DNA of 41,182 nucleotides from Terfezia claveryi (taxonomy: Eukaryota > Ascomycota > Pezizomycetes > Pezizales > Pezizaceae), in NCBI GenBank assembly GCA_015179025.1, contig WHUX01000341.1, positions 1 to 41,182 on the forward strand, read 5' to 3'. Below, in pieces: positions 9,936-21,589 of this stretch. The position numbers and the translations under genes were made by a program. Within the stretch, counting starts at the first letter, position 1, and every line of letters begins with the position of its first letter. Under the pieces are notes generated by a model. That model did not search any database, had not been told where the DNA came from, and saw only the letters and a list, made by a program, of their open reading frames with translations.

Positions 9936-10575
9936 TAGGAATTGCTCATAGCAGTGGATGACTACATCAGCTAGCAATTGGGTAGCTCTAGGTATGTGCA
10001 GTCTCGTGATATCAGCGTTCTGTTATTAATAGCTATATTGATATTATTAGATTAACACACTATAATAACGACTATGCAGACAGCTCAGATCAGGGAACCG
10101 CTAGGATTTTTGGAGGCATATGTACTGGATGAGTTCAAGTAGTATGCATGAGGGAATCGTTTATTGGAAGTTTATCTATAGCTTAGCTATGTATATAAAA
10201 ATTCAAATATACATAGTTCTTGCAATATATAGCTGCTATCACCTCCATGCTCTAAGTGCACATAGTAGTTTGCCTATTAGGTAGTTGTGCTAGGACATTG
10301 ATGTTAAAGACATGCATCATAGGGGCACCTCAGAAAATACGGCGACAGGGCAGTAATTCCCAAGACATAGCATCATAGCTCATTCCTGATAATTGTGTAG
10401 AAATGTCAGGGTCAGGAGGAGGACTATGTGGGGCTAGTATCAGCAGGCAGCCTGTGAAGAGCCGGCATCGAGGAGACAGAGAAACAGCAGAGTATGCCGG
10501 TAACTGGCAGTTTGTTATTAGTGGTACTGAAGACGTTAGGTGCCATAAAAGCAAACTATATTCCTTTGTGATGCA
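9936..10575. other. Stretch with no identified gene
   Basis: A segment between the foldback and the Plavaka remnant. The part 10330-10550 is less AT-rich and open on both strands (10403-10609 plus, 10330-10554 minus). Neither translation resembles a known domain. It may be a small insertion that ended the Plavaka similarity at about 10575, or further degraded Plavaka. Confidence 0.3.
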
Positions 10576-11570
10576 TGCATTATATGCGTATTATATATGG
10601 AGCTTCTAATATTGCCTATACTCATATAAACAGGCCATAACTTTTTGTCTCCAGAGAAATTCATTAGGTGAGTTTTATCTGATGCTAGTAAAATCGGAAC
10701 AAGTGTTCCACCTTTAGGTAGCAAAGCCTATCCATTTCAGTTAGTTGGATATCCTATGTAGTACACGCAAATTGCTCAACTGAGTGTCTTCCCACTACTG
10801 TACAGTATAGATCTCACTATATACTCTTTTCCCTTCCTTGTTGTATTCTTGCTATGGGCTCTAGGCTATCTTACTGGCATAAACCTTTTGGCATACAAGG
10901 TACTTTACTGCTGCAATAATATTCTAATAATAAAAGGCCACCCCCTTGAGTAATAGGTAGTTTACTATTCCTGAGTGTTAGGAAGGTTCATTTGCCTCTG
11001 CATCGATAAGCTTATATATTGTATATATTGACCAAAATTAAACCTTGTGTGTTGGATTGAGGCCTTTCAAGAGGTTATCCTTGAAAAACTAGTCGATCTT
11101 TGACTGTGAGGTCTTTATAGAAAGGAAGAAGAGTGCCAGTCAATAATCAATTGAGGTATAGAATGGAGCAAACAAATTAAAGTTTTGGTCTTCTTCTAGA
11201 AATACATGTGGACATATTGGGTTGCCTGTACATAGATAGATGATTGCATCAATGTGCTGAATTCCCTCATCAGATTTTGGTTTAATACAAAAAGTTCAAG
11301 CCTCCCTATCAGATCCCTTGCTATGGCATGAATCAGAGTAGTAATCAATATTAGCAGATATAATATCTATGAAATTGACTTCATCTATATTATAATCTAA
11401 ATTAGTAGTATCTCTAGTATTGGAGAACCGACGCTTTCGAGATGGTAGCAGTGGCCATTAAGATCCTTCACATTTATTTTGGGATAAACCTTCTCTAAAT
11501 GATTTGAATATACTCCAGCTAATATATATAATTGTAGGCACTATTGGCATAAGGTTTTATATCTGTTCAT
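10576..11570 (-). pseudogene. Plavaka-type transposase, N-terminal third to half (broken), copy 2
   Basis: The minus-strand start at ATG 11570 gives a zinc-finger-like N-terminus with Cys8, a Cys after an in-frame TAG, SNHLEK and YP, where the second His seems changed to Tyr. After frame changes there follow RKRRFSNTRDTTNLDYNIDE (about 11360-11440), LALFFLSIKTSQSKIDQFFK (about 11090-11160), SIYTIYKLIDA and RVYSEIYT (about 10790-10840). The best block is VPILLASDKTHLMNFSGDKK, then LWPVYMSIGNI (10610-10710). That is the conserved segment of Plavaka transposases (CMC/CACTA-like superfamily, abundant in fungi). Similarity stops at about 10575, before the C-terminal part. Cut-and-paste activity is lost. 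Confidence 0.75.
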
Positions 11571-12719
11571 TTTGAAATGTTATGGAGGTTGTAAAATGTT
11601 GTAAGAGATAGATTTGTAGTATAATATTTTCATTAACAGAATCATAGGAAATAATCTTTGTAAGTGCCAAGGCTTTAATTGTACTAAATAAAGGGATCCT
11701 ATCTGATGTAATACATTGGATTTTGCCAAGATCGACTGCATACAATACCCTTAGCCCCACTCTCCTTCCTAATCTTCTCTCTACTTACTTTCTTCCTTCT
11801 ACCCTATACTAAATATACAACCTTCACATCCTTCCTTACTTCTCTCTACTATGGAGACTGCTCTCTACCTTTGGAGTCAGGAAAGCTCTTACCTTCATCT
11901 TATTGCGTCTAAATTTAATGCCACGATCAGCCAACTGAAGCCACTATGATCACACTAGCAAAAACAACAAGATGAGGTTGGGGTGCTTCCTATCCTTGGT
12001 TAAGGTCCTATCATTAACCTTTATTTCAACCATGCCACTTCTTTGCCAAGTTCAGGACTGCCTAAGGCAATACTTCACTGGATACAAGTTCTGACTTTGT
12101 TGGATACAAGTTCTGACTTCATTGGTTAGAACACTCTCATAGTTTATTATGTTTGCTCTCCCCCTTTAATAAAACTACAATTTCCAACCTGAACAAAAGA
12201 ATTACTTTCTGCATAAACCTAGATATTAAATTTTCTATCACTCAAATTATCAATCCTTTTCTTCCTCATTCTTTCTCTCTGACTACGTTTCTATAAACAT
12301 TCATAATGGGCATGCCGCTATCTTAGCCATTGTCTTATCTGCTACCTCTGATTTGACTTTGCAGATTGAGGAGAAGCTAGATTTGAAGGAGTTACTAGAG
12401 TTAGGGGATGCATTGGAGTTGGCAGAAGTATGGGAGGGTTAGAAATAGGACTGCGAGTAGCATATTTTCTTTGTTCTCTAATTCATTGCTAGTTATAGAT
12501 AATCCAACTTTAAACGTTTCTTTGCTTACTTACTATATAGTAATGGTAACATAGGTGGTACTTCCATATCCTCCTCCATATCCTCAATATCAGTAGTTAA
12601 TTCTGATATACTTTGGAGAGGAGCTATTCTCTTATGCTGGCTTTATATTCTATATAATATCTTTGTTGGGTCTTCATTAATACTAAGAAAATATTAGCTA
12701 GGACTAAGACTCTAGCTCC
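11571..12719. other. Stretch with no identified gene, upstream of Plavaka copy 2
   Basis: Pyrimidine-rich on the plus strand (11760-11860). A near-duplicate GGATACAAGTTCTGACTT occurs twice at 12078-12125. A roughly 50-codon open patch at 12305-12440 (plus strand; residues such as QIEEKLDLKELLELGDALEL) looks amphipathic but has no recognised family and no clear start. Confidence 0.3.
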
Positions 12720-12965
12720 AATTATGGGAGGGCTCTCGCTTCAATTATGGAAGGGCTCTTGCTCCAATTATAGGAAAGCTCTCGCTCTAATAGGAGGTCT
12801 CTCACTCCAATGGGAGGACTCTTACTCTAATAGGAAGGCTCTCACTCCAAAGGGGTCTCCTAAGGGGTCTCTCAACCAAAAGGGGGCTTTCTCAACCAAA
12901 GGGGGGCTTTCTCAACCAAAGGGGGGCTTTCTCAACTAAAGAAGGGCTTTATCAACTAAAGGGAG
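12720..12965 (+). repeat. Minisatellite, 20-22-bp units
   Basis: The first part (12720-12850) has degenerate GGCTCTCGCTCCAAT-type units. The second (12865-12965) has about five near-identical 20-bp units TCTCAACCAAAGGGGGGCTT. The open frame through it is a by-product of the repeat. Confidence 0.8.
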
Positions 12966-13510
12966 TTTCTTTGCTAAGCTAAGTAGGACATACCTATTAG
13001 TACTATCTTTTGAAGATAGCTCTGGTAGTGGGAATATCAGTTTCTAGTGAGGTTGATATGAAGGCATAATAATAGTAGTAGCAGAATAGCTAATAGTCAA
13101 TAATAGTAATTAATGTATTGTAGATGTTAAAGAGAATAGGTTTATATATATTAAGAGATTTAGGGGGGGGGAGGCAAATTAAACCCATATTAGTGCTATA
13201 GTCTCAATAGTCTCATACCTAATTGGGAAGGAATTGATATGAGTAGCATATACCACTAGGTATTACAAAGATCTATAAGACAACAGTATATTTGCAGTGC
13301 ACTTAGATTCCAACTTAAGTGGTTAGATGACTTCTGCAATAGGGGCTTGATATAGTGGCTCTAAATGAATTATTAATATTCAATAGTAGCACTATCACAT
13401 ACATATGTAATGTCATAGGTCTTTCTAACTTAGGAAATTTACTAGAAGGGGTACAAGCTGCTTTCTAAACAGGCTTAGATTTGGGATAGCACTATCAAAT
13501 AACTTGAGTT
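12966..13510. other. Stretch with no gene; fragment of a second MITE copy at 13295-13345
   Basis: It holds a G8 run at 13165. At 13295-13345, GTGCACTTAGATTCCAACTTA and the following bases resemble the right TIR of the MITE at 13511-13753 (GTACACTCAGATTCCAACTT), so an older, broken relative lies here. Nothing coding is visible. Confidence 0.4.
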
Positions 13511-13753
13511 TAGCACCTGTATAAACAAGTTACAAAAGCCCTCCAATCTTGTAAGTTGAAATCTGCATGAATTGCATACTTTCTATTGTGCCATAGTTAT
13601 TTGTATTTCACTGTTTTATACTCTACTTTTGTTTACCATATTCTATGAAATATAGTAGTATCATAATATCCACATACAATAGAAAGTATATAGTACACTC
13701 AGATTCCAACTTACAAGGTTAGAGGGCTTTTGAAAGTCATTACACAGGTGCTA
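13511..13753. mobile_element. MITE of 243 bp with long TIRs and TA target duplication
   Basis: It starts TAGCACCTGTATAA and ends with the reverse complement of TAGCACCTGTGTAA. Inverted similarity extends about 85 bp inward (CAAAAGCCCTC, CTTGTAAGTTG, ACTTTCTATTGT on both sides) and leaves a short AT-rich middle. TA at both ends is typical of Tc1/mariner-type non-autonomous elements. It has no coding capacity. Confidence 0.8.
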
Positions 13754-14221
13754 GATATTAATACAAAGGTCATAGTCTTATACAGGTTATAGTCTTATAT
13801 AGGTCATAGTCTTATACAGACTATAGATGGCTATGTAGATTGCTGACCACTTAAAACAAACATGTCCAATAATTAACATGAAGGTCATGCCCTTATACAG
13901 GCCATACAGAACTGGAGTAACTAGCCATATTGATTGCCAACTAAGCAAATATGGCTTACTCTTATGTCCAACTTCGTAGAGTCCATAAATACTCCCATAG
14001 ATTCGTGAAATAATTATTCTCATTAATTATTTACAATACTTCCTATGATCATAACTTGAATACCTTCTCACTATCACCACTTCCCATTTCGTTAACACCT
14101 AACTAACTAACAACATAAATAACTTAAGTACCTCTTAAAGCATAGTTTCTAATAGGGGTATATAAAATTCTAATGTAGTTCATCGAAATGCTATCTGTAG
14201 TACAAGAAGTGAGTCAGGCAA
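13754..14221. other. Stretch with no gene; short 20-bp direct repeat at 13770-13823
   Basis: GGTCATAGTCTTATACAG occurs three times in tandem with small changes at 13770-13823, and a related copy lies near 13884. Otherwise it is AT-rich sequence without a recognisable feature. Confidence 0.4.
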
Positions 14222-15590
14222 AAGCACTATTGGGGTGGAGGGTGCATGACCCCCGGTACTCTCAATTGAGGAATGGGGTCAAGGGGTGGGCATGGACTAA
14301 TAAGATAATAGGGAAAAGGCAGGCTGGTAATGCCCTCTGGCATTAATTCAAAACCTATGCCCAGCAGGAGACTAGGCTGCCTGCATCTGAAATTGCCCAA
14401 ATCCAAAATGGGGCAGCAGCCATTAAAAGAGCAGCTGAGACTGCTCTCGATAAGATTTTGCAAGATGTGCTCAAAAAGACCAGAAACATAGAGTGGGGGC
14501 ACGCATTAGCCTAAGTAGCAAACCTGGCTGCTCATGCTCTAGATGTCCAGTTTGGAGGAGCCGATTCAACTGGTCGAAATATAGAAAACAATAGTTAGGA
14601 GGGCTTCCAAAAGCCTGTAAGACTATTCCTCATTGATCCAGCCTGCAGCAATGAGGTACAGGATAATGTTAGTAAGGAGTATAAATGGGATGAAGCTTCA
14701 AGCAACTGTATTGCTATTTTGAGATTAGCATCTCTTTTGGAAATTGTGGACAAGATCTGAGAAAGAATCCCAGTAGGGAGGAAGGTGTGAGCTATCTATA
14801 GGGTACTAGAGAACCTAAGCCTAGGCAACGCAATCCCTCCTGCTATACGTCTGTAAACCGACAAAGAGGTGCACGCCTTTTTAGAGCTAACCTCATCAAA
14901 ACCTATTAAAGTACAAGTTATACTTTATAGGGATCCAGCTTTGGTGCCTCTGGTTGCAGATAGTCCACTGGCAGATAATGGTGTATACTTCAAGGCTGAC
15001 TTCCTTGATCTAGCAGAAGAGTTTATAGACCCTACTAAGGAATCTAACTCTTTGAGTTGAAATCTTGCTGGCTTTATAAAGTATACATTTCCTTATACGT
15101 AGGAGAGATTCGATATACAGAAGCTAAAGATCAGGATACGGATTAAGAGGCAAAAGAGAGTTTTATGTACAATAAAGAGGAAGGAGTAGGAAAAGTACCC
15201 GGCTGAGGAGATCTAGAATTCCGACTCTGAGGGGTGGAATATCCAGCAGGAACTGAATCCCCAACTAGAGAATGGTAGGGAAATGGTGCAAGAAAGGGGT
15301 CTGACCACTACTGGAATGATGGCTATGCGAGCTATACTAGAAGTGAATCCTGTAACTCTCTCAGCAGATAGGAATACTTACAGGGTGAAGTGACAGGTGG
15401 AACATGATGAAGGAGTAAGGGTAGCCAATGAGGCATAGAGGGCTTTAGGATAAGGTTGGTATATGGAGGCAGGTACAGAGGTCTGTGCTAGAGTCTGTTC
15501 ATTAGGATTTTTTTTAGGGGTAGTCGTTGGGATTCTTTTGGGGGGTAGATGTCAGAATATTTTTGGGGGTAGATTTAGTTAGTAATTTAA
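14222..15590 (+). pseudogene. Unidentified coding relic with C-terminal hydrophobic segment
   Basis: The plus strand holds long open patches interrupted by stops that are almost all TAG, as expected if CAG or TGG codons were hit by RIP. Patches include an Ala-rich helical stretch (about 14390-14480, [20 protein letters not shown]). The longest intact run is 14869-15060, with [13 protein letters not shown] and [17 protein letters not shown]. The end is acidic, then SLGFFLGVVVGILLGG (15500-15545), which looks like a membrane segment or simply translated T/G-rich sequence. I do not recognise the family. It is immediately followed by a second relic at 15669, suggesting a two-gene element. Confidence 0.4.
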
Positions 15591-15668
15591 GTTTTTAATA
15601 AAGGTATTGAACGCTGTGCATTAGAATTTTACCTTTTCAAACCTTCTGTATAAGTCTCTCCTCTATAA

Positions 15669-17190
15669 TGGTTCAAAAATCATCCTCTCAACAAGCTTCT
15701 CTACTAGTAGGGCAGGTAAGCCGTAAATGCAAGGCCTTCTAAACAATAGCTCCTGGTATTGGACCACAGCCAAGAATTGAAACTGATATTACATATGGGA
15801 ATGAAATCTTGTTCGATGAAGAGGAATATGGATTGTAATATTTTAGCTACATTATAAGCTAATTCTAATGTAGAATAATAGAAATGAATCCTTGTCCGAT
15901 TCCTCGTCCGATTCAGACAAGGAAACACTCATTGATGCTACTATGCTTGTGCCAGGCATTGAAAAAGGTACGTGAGCATTTTCAGTAATTTCCAGTATTT
16001 TGCAACCCTTTGCTAGCACTGCAAAAAAGATTGCGATAAAATACACATTATATAGGAAACTACTATTAATATACAGGGAAATACTCCTGCTGATATAGCA
16101 TGCTTAGTCCAAGGCCCAAACAGAGCCATGCTAGATGGAACGAGTTAAGGAGGTGGATACTTTTATAGAGTACTAAATCCGTTTTGTTGCATCAGCTTGC
16201 TAATTGGAAACAGCTCAAAGCTATATAATCCCGAACAAGATTACATCTTATATTTGAATGTTAAGCCAGTATCACGAGGGTGTATAATATTGGCCAGTTA
16301 CCAAAGGAAAGCATGAAGACCTAGGTTGAGTACTTGCTAGATGGGGATCAATTTATCTGCAGGCAAAGCAGTTGCAGCATAAGTTGATAGAGTTGCAGAT
16401 CCTAGTACAAGTAGACTTATAGTCCAAGATCCAATACTAATAGTCAGAAAGGAACTTAAGGGTCGCTTCCATACCAAGGAGATCGTTGCGATTATATATC
16501 AATGGTATTTCTAGGGCTCAAAAATACAGGGGAATAGGGACTCAAATTTCTTAAATAAGATAAATGGTGTCTTCATATGCTTTGTGGTATCAGCAATGCA
16601 TCCTAGTTTAAAGGTATGGAGGAAGGGTGGGATTGCTCTGGTGATGTAGGAGTTTAAATATGAGACTGCCTGGTATAAGTTGTGCATGACCTATAATGAG
16701 GGGCGAAAGTACTCACTATATTAGAAAATAACTAACATAAAATAGGCACATATAAGAGACTCAAGAATACATGGGAGATACATCCAAAAGTAAAATAGAA
16801 GCTTATTATAAATAACATTAAAGCTGACCTGGCATGTCGAATTGCAGCTTAAGTAAGGATTTTGGAATGAGAACCCGTTGATGCACCACAGGTCGAAGAT
16901 GAAGCCAAATATGAGGCAGAATTGAGAAATAAGCTAGAGTACTCATATAATAGATTGAATGTACCAGCACACAAATGCCATTATTAAGGGAGCTAATTGA
17001 GAGATTCTTCCATAGAGTTGGCAGGACTATTGGACCTGATTGTTAATGATGAACTGGAAAAGAGTAAAGATATAGACAAAGAGGGTAGAGATTTGAATAA
17101 CGGGAGCAGGTATTTGGTCATTAATTTCGATGGAGCAGATACGGAGTAACTGAACATGTTGGATAGAGACTGGAAGCGAATATAGTAGGG
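15669..17190 (+). pseudogene. Unidentified coding relic with possible introns
   Basis: It starts at ATG 15669 (MVQKSSSQQASLL). A Ser/Asp-rich acidic patch (SLSDSSSDSDKE, about 15890-15930) follows, then ATMLVPGIEKG. GTACGT...CAG at 15968-16076 resembles a fungal intron; however, simple joining does not keep the frame, so the intron is tentative. Later patches include TPADIACLVQGPNRAMLDGT (16085-16145), YFYRVLNPFC, and near the end SRYLVINFDGADTE (about 17110-17155). Stops are mostly TAG/TAA. No known domain was recognised. It may be the second gene of the unit that begins at 14222. Confidence 0.35.
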
Positions 17191-18159
17191 GGAGGAAGGG
17201 TTTTTCTAGATCAGTTCCCAGTTTGTTCTGTCTCTATATAGTACTTGGTTTTGTTTTTCTTGTCAGTTAGTATTAGTTCTTTTTCTCTTGTCACTTGCTT
17301 GTTTCTCTCTATGTTTCACTCTACATGTTTTTCTCTACATATTTCTCTCACTGGGCTTTTTATTACTAAATAATTTGTGGCTAGGACATGGATATAATTG
17401 GGTGAGTAGGGGGAGGATGTAGTGCATTGGATTTCATTTGGTAGTAGTTTATAGGTATGGCCATGAGGTTCGGAATATGTTTTTTAGTCATGTAAAATAG
17501 AAGTCAAACAAAGAAAACCTCATGTTTATGCTAAAAATGAGTGATCAATTTAGAACAAAGATAAATTAAATCACAAGCATCAAAGAGCAATTATTAGAAA
17601 GGGGAACTTAGAAACATGATATGTCATATTAAAAACTTTAGAAGGAGAATTGTAGGAAGGAAAACTTAGGAACATGATATATCAGATTGAAAACATCATA
17701 AAGACAATAGGGAGAAGTTTAAACTAGGAAAACGTAGGATAGGAAGTGTAACTTTAAGAAGCAGATTGTGTATATATTGAGTTGGAATAGTGAGATATGT
17801 GAGTGACAATAGGAAAAGAAGGAGAATAGGTTAGGCAAATGCAGGAGAATGTAAAGAGTGAACACATGCTTACAAAGTCAAGAGACAGGGGTAGGAGTAG
17901 AAGGGAAGTAAAGCTGAAGTAGAATGTGGGGAATGCACAACGTTGGATTGGAAACTTAGCAAAGCGGATAACATTGAAATATTATAGGGAAAGAGGTATA
18001 TATAGATACTATGGTAGAAACAATATATAGGTAACATAGTAGTTCAGAGAGTTGGAAGCACCAAAGGTATGCTAGAAAGGGAACTCGAAATACTAGTGCG
18101 TCATAAGGCTTAGTTTTGTAATAGAGTACTAGGTACACCTGGTGCACCTAGTGTAAATA
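17191..18159. other. Stretch with no gene; short direct repeat
   Basis: T-rich at 17230-17350 and A/G-rich at 17500-17930. A degenerate direct repeat with AACTTAG(A/G)AACATGATAT occurs at about 17607 and 17665. No coding similarity was seen. Confidence 0.3.
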
Positions 18160-19080
18160 AACTCGTTGCTAATATGTATTTCTCTGAGAATACTTTAAGC
18201 TTTCTTAGAAACCTTTTAGCTAGCTATGATGGTATAAGGTCCCTTACTTGGTCTTCTAAATATATACATTAGATTAGATTTAGCCTTTTTTTTACTTTGT
18301 TCTACCTTTATACAAACTTAGTATAAATATCTACTAAGGATAGGATTGTTAAAGGCAAGCCAAACTCAATATTTGTAGTTATCCTATCTATATATATTTC
18401 TTAATAATTCTTATCTACCTAGGTATTTATTAACTTCTTCTAGATCTGGGCTATAAATGAGATCTGTTCGATCTATCTTTGAGTTAGCTTAGTAACTTTT
18501 AATACTAACTCCTACCTTTTTAGTCCATTGAGCTTAACAAGATTGTTTCTATATTTTTCATAAAGTTTTTAGCTCTTCTTTATTGACTTCCCTATAATAT
18601 TAATAATTTCCCTCAATATTATTATGTAGAGAAATAGTATTTAAATAATATAAACAAAATAAAGCAGTTTAGAGGTATTTATACTTTAGAGTATAGTAAA
18701 TTTGAGTAGGTTAGTATCATCCACTTTATTCTTTCTAGCTCCTATTTAGTTCTAGAGGGTCTCAATAACTCTGCCTTTTATCTTCCATATTATTTTAAAT
18801 AATCTATTTACTTATAGGAATATTCTGTAAACAATTAAATTCTATTCTATCACTTATCTTGAACTTCTTTCTGTTTTTGGCTTAGTAATTGTAATACTTT
18901 CCTTCTATAGTTCTTTTTATTTGATACATCCCTTTATCCTTCTTTTTAGTTCTAGATTATTTGCTAAGTTTTATATATTTCCAAAATAGTTCTATAAGAA
19001 ACTACTTAAAGTATTTTAATTTAAATCCCTTAGTACTTCCAAAGCTTTTTAGCATTTTCAACAATAAATAATATACTATA
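18160..19080 (-). pseudogene. Unidentified coding relic, minus strand
   Basis: One minus-strand frame shows coding-like patches broken by TAG/TAA stops at likely Gln/Trp positions. They include KGMYQIKRTIEGKYYNY (about 18880-18930), NKEELKTL (about 18570), IDRTDLIYSPDLEEVNKYLG (about 18425-18485) and VWLAFNNPILSRYLY. The charge pattern suggests a real protein once. I could not match it to a family, and it might be an extension of a nearby transposon. Confidence 0.25.
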
Positions 19081-19662
19081 TATAGTATGTATTGCAAAGC
19101 AATCTTTTCTTAAAATATCTCTTTAAGACTCATACTAGTAAGTCAGTTTTTCTTTACTCTTCACATCAGCAAGTTAGTTATTCATTGGGCTAGATTACTT
19201 AAGCTAGTACTGAATAGGTAATAAGTACTCACTAACTCTTAGTATTATTGATTTGTAACTAGTTCTAGTACCTGACTTTCAACAACTTCTTAAATATACT
19301 ATATATAATTTGGGTTAAAATTTACTTAGTACACTGTTACTGTCATAGATTTCTTGTATATCATGAATTGCCTTTGCTGTTATGGATTGCTTGCACTATT
19401 ATAAAATTGTTAATATTTCTTACAGTCCTGTAGTTGTTATAATATTTTCTAATATTGTAATAGAATTAACTCAAATTGTTACAGAATTAATTCAAGTTGT
19501 CATAGAATCAACTTAAATTGTTACAAAATCAACTAAAGTTATTACAGAATTGTTTAAAGCTAACTCTAGTGAATTTCTCTACTAAGAAAACAATTTAATA
19601 ATAACAGAAATAAAGAATATAGTAAAACATTAGTCAGTAATTCTTAATGAAGATTTGGTTAA
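19081..19662. other. AT-rich stretch without a gene, containing a 21-bp tandem repeat
   Basis: Low-complexity AT-rich sequence. The only structure seen is the repeat at 19456-19560 (separate entry), which ends about 100 bp from the F2 terminus. Confidence 0.35.
19456..19560 (+). repeat. 21-bp tandem repeat, 5 units
   Basis: Five consecutive 21-bp units of the form TGTTACAGAATTAACTCAAAT, with T/C and A/G variants between units. Confidence 0.75.
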
Positions 19663-20689
19663 TATCAGCAAAAATAATATTTGCGTCCTGTGTGTCAGAC
19701 GCATGTAATGTATAGGACGATAACTCAAAATCAGGACGCGAACGCTTGTTGTGCTAGCATCCTGATGTACTGGGACGCTGCTCATACGCCTGGAACGCAA
19801 CACCAATTCTTGGCAGTTGCTCTCGCGTCTAGGATGTGCTGTGATATTGCTCACACGCCTAGGATGCAATACTAATGCTGAGTAGTTGCTCTCATATCTG
19901 GGATGCACTGGGACATTGCCACCATGCTTGGAACGTACTGGAATGTTGCCCCCTCACCTGTGATGCAATACCAATGCTGGGCAGTTGCTCTCGCATCTGG
20001 GATGCACTGGGATGTTGCCCCCATGCCTGGGACGCAAGCATACATGCAACCTTTGTCCCAATGCACTTGGTGGGTAAACACAACCTGCTTATAGCTTGCA
20101 TCTGCTACGTTCTTACACCAGCCAGCTATATAGCCAGGTTTGCAATCTTTGAATATGCATGTAGCAGAAATATTCATCGTATTCACCAATTATTATATAT
20201 ACAGAGAGGTATTTAGCAATAGATATATATACGAAACATATGTGCAGCAACACTCACTCTAACCCTTAGCTTAAGCTTCGCTCTAACTCTTGCTCTAATG
20301 CTTTCTCTGATTCTCGGTCTAATGCTCTCTCTAATACTCGCTGTAATACGCTGGAAATAATGAGCAAAGGGAAAAAGTGCGGAGAAGGGAAGTATATATA
20401 CAGGAAAACCATAGTTGCTAAGGCCGACTGCTAAGGCCGACAATTTAGACTTTCCGAAGACAATGAGATAGGGGATAATAAGAGAAGTGGCATGACAGTG
20501 ATCAATGGCGCTCAGACCTCCTTTCGCACACGGGTGCTATACTACTCAATGCTTGGCCTGATAATAGTCATATTGGGAAATCGTAGTCATGGTACTGCAA
20601 ACGAGACAAGTACTGCGATATGTATGGAGTTCATGCTTTGTGATATATCCCGTAGGAATTCATGCATGTGCGGGCTCATTTAAGTATAT
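19663..20689 (+). repeat. F2 left inverted arm
   Basis: Outer part (19680-20040): tandem-like blocks around GGGATGCACTGGGA and GCAGTTGCTCTCGC. Middle (20240-20345): a degenerate GCTCTAATGCT repeat. Inner part (20410-20689) has CAATGAGATAGGGGATAATA. All three have inverted partners in the right arm. Confidence 0.85.
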
Positions 20690-21589
20690 ATATGCGAGAA
20701 ACCCATGTGCTTGCTGCTTATATATATATATGCGAGAAATCCATATATTCGCGGGCTTATATATAAATATATGCAAGAAACTCATGCTTTTGGAGACTTA
20801 TATATATATGTGCGAGACACTCGTGCTTTTGGGATATATATATATATATATGTGAGAAATCCATACATTCGCAGGCTTATATATATATGCGAGAAACTTG
20901 TGCTTTTAGAATATATATATATATATATGTGAGAAATCTATACATTTGCAGGCTTATATATATATATATGCGAGAAACTCGTGCTTTTGGAGACTTATAT
21001 ATATATATGCGAGAAACTCGCACTTTTGGAGACATATATAAGTATATATATACGAGAAACTCATGCTTTTGGAGACATATATATATATATGTGAGAAATC
21101 CATGCATTCGCAGACTTATATATATGTATGCGAGAAATCCATGCATTCACAGGCTTATATATATATGCGAGAAACTCGTGGTTTTGGGACATATATATAT
21201 ATATATGTGAGAAATCTATACATTCACAGGCTTATATATATATGCGAGAAACTCGTACTTTTGAGATATATATATATATATATATGAGAAATCCATACAT
21301 TCGTAGGCTTATATATATATATACGAGAAAGTCGTACTTTTGAAGACATATATATATATATACGAGAAATCCATATATTTGTAGGCTTATATATATATAT
21401 AAGAAATCCATACATTCACAGGCTTATATATATATATGCGAGAAACTCGTGCTTTTGGAGACATATATATATATATGCGAGAAATCCATACATTCGCAGG
21501 CTTATATATATATATGCGAGAAACTTGTACTTTTGGAGACTTATATATATATATGTGAGAAACTCGTGCTTTCGGATACTTATATATAT
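20690..21589 (+). repeat. F2 loop satellite, two alternating unit types
   Basis: Type A is GAGAAACTCGTGCTTTTGGA and type B is GAGAAATCCATACATTCGCA. They are separated by (TA)n plus TGC and irregularly interspersed, all in the same orientation, unlike in F1 where the satellite is inverted. The many overlapping open frames rich in Tyr-Ile are translations of (TA)n and are not genes. Confidence 0.85.

Noticed and set aside
10403..10609. 68-residue plus-strand frame as a small gene
   Set aside because: The opposite strand is equally open and no domain or start context supports either; left as unassigned.
12724..12939. 71-residue frame with KGG repeats
   Set aside because: By-product of the 20-bp minisatellite.
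11708..17440. TGTA(A/G)T(A/G)CATTGGATTT at 11708 and 17418 as an LTR pair
   Set aside because: Similarity lasts only about 17 bp and then stops.
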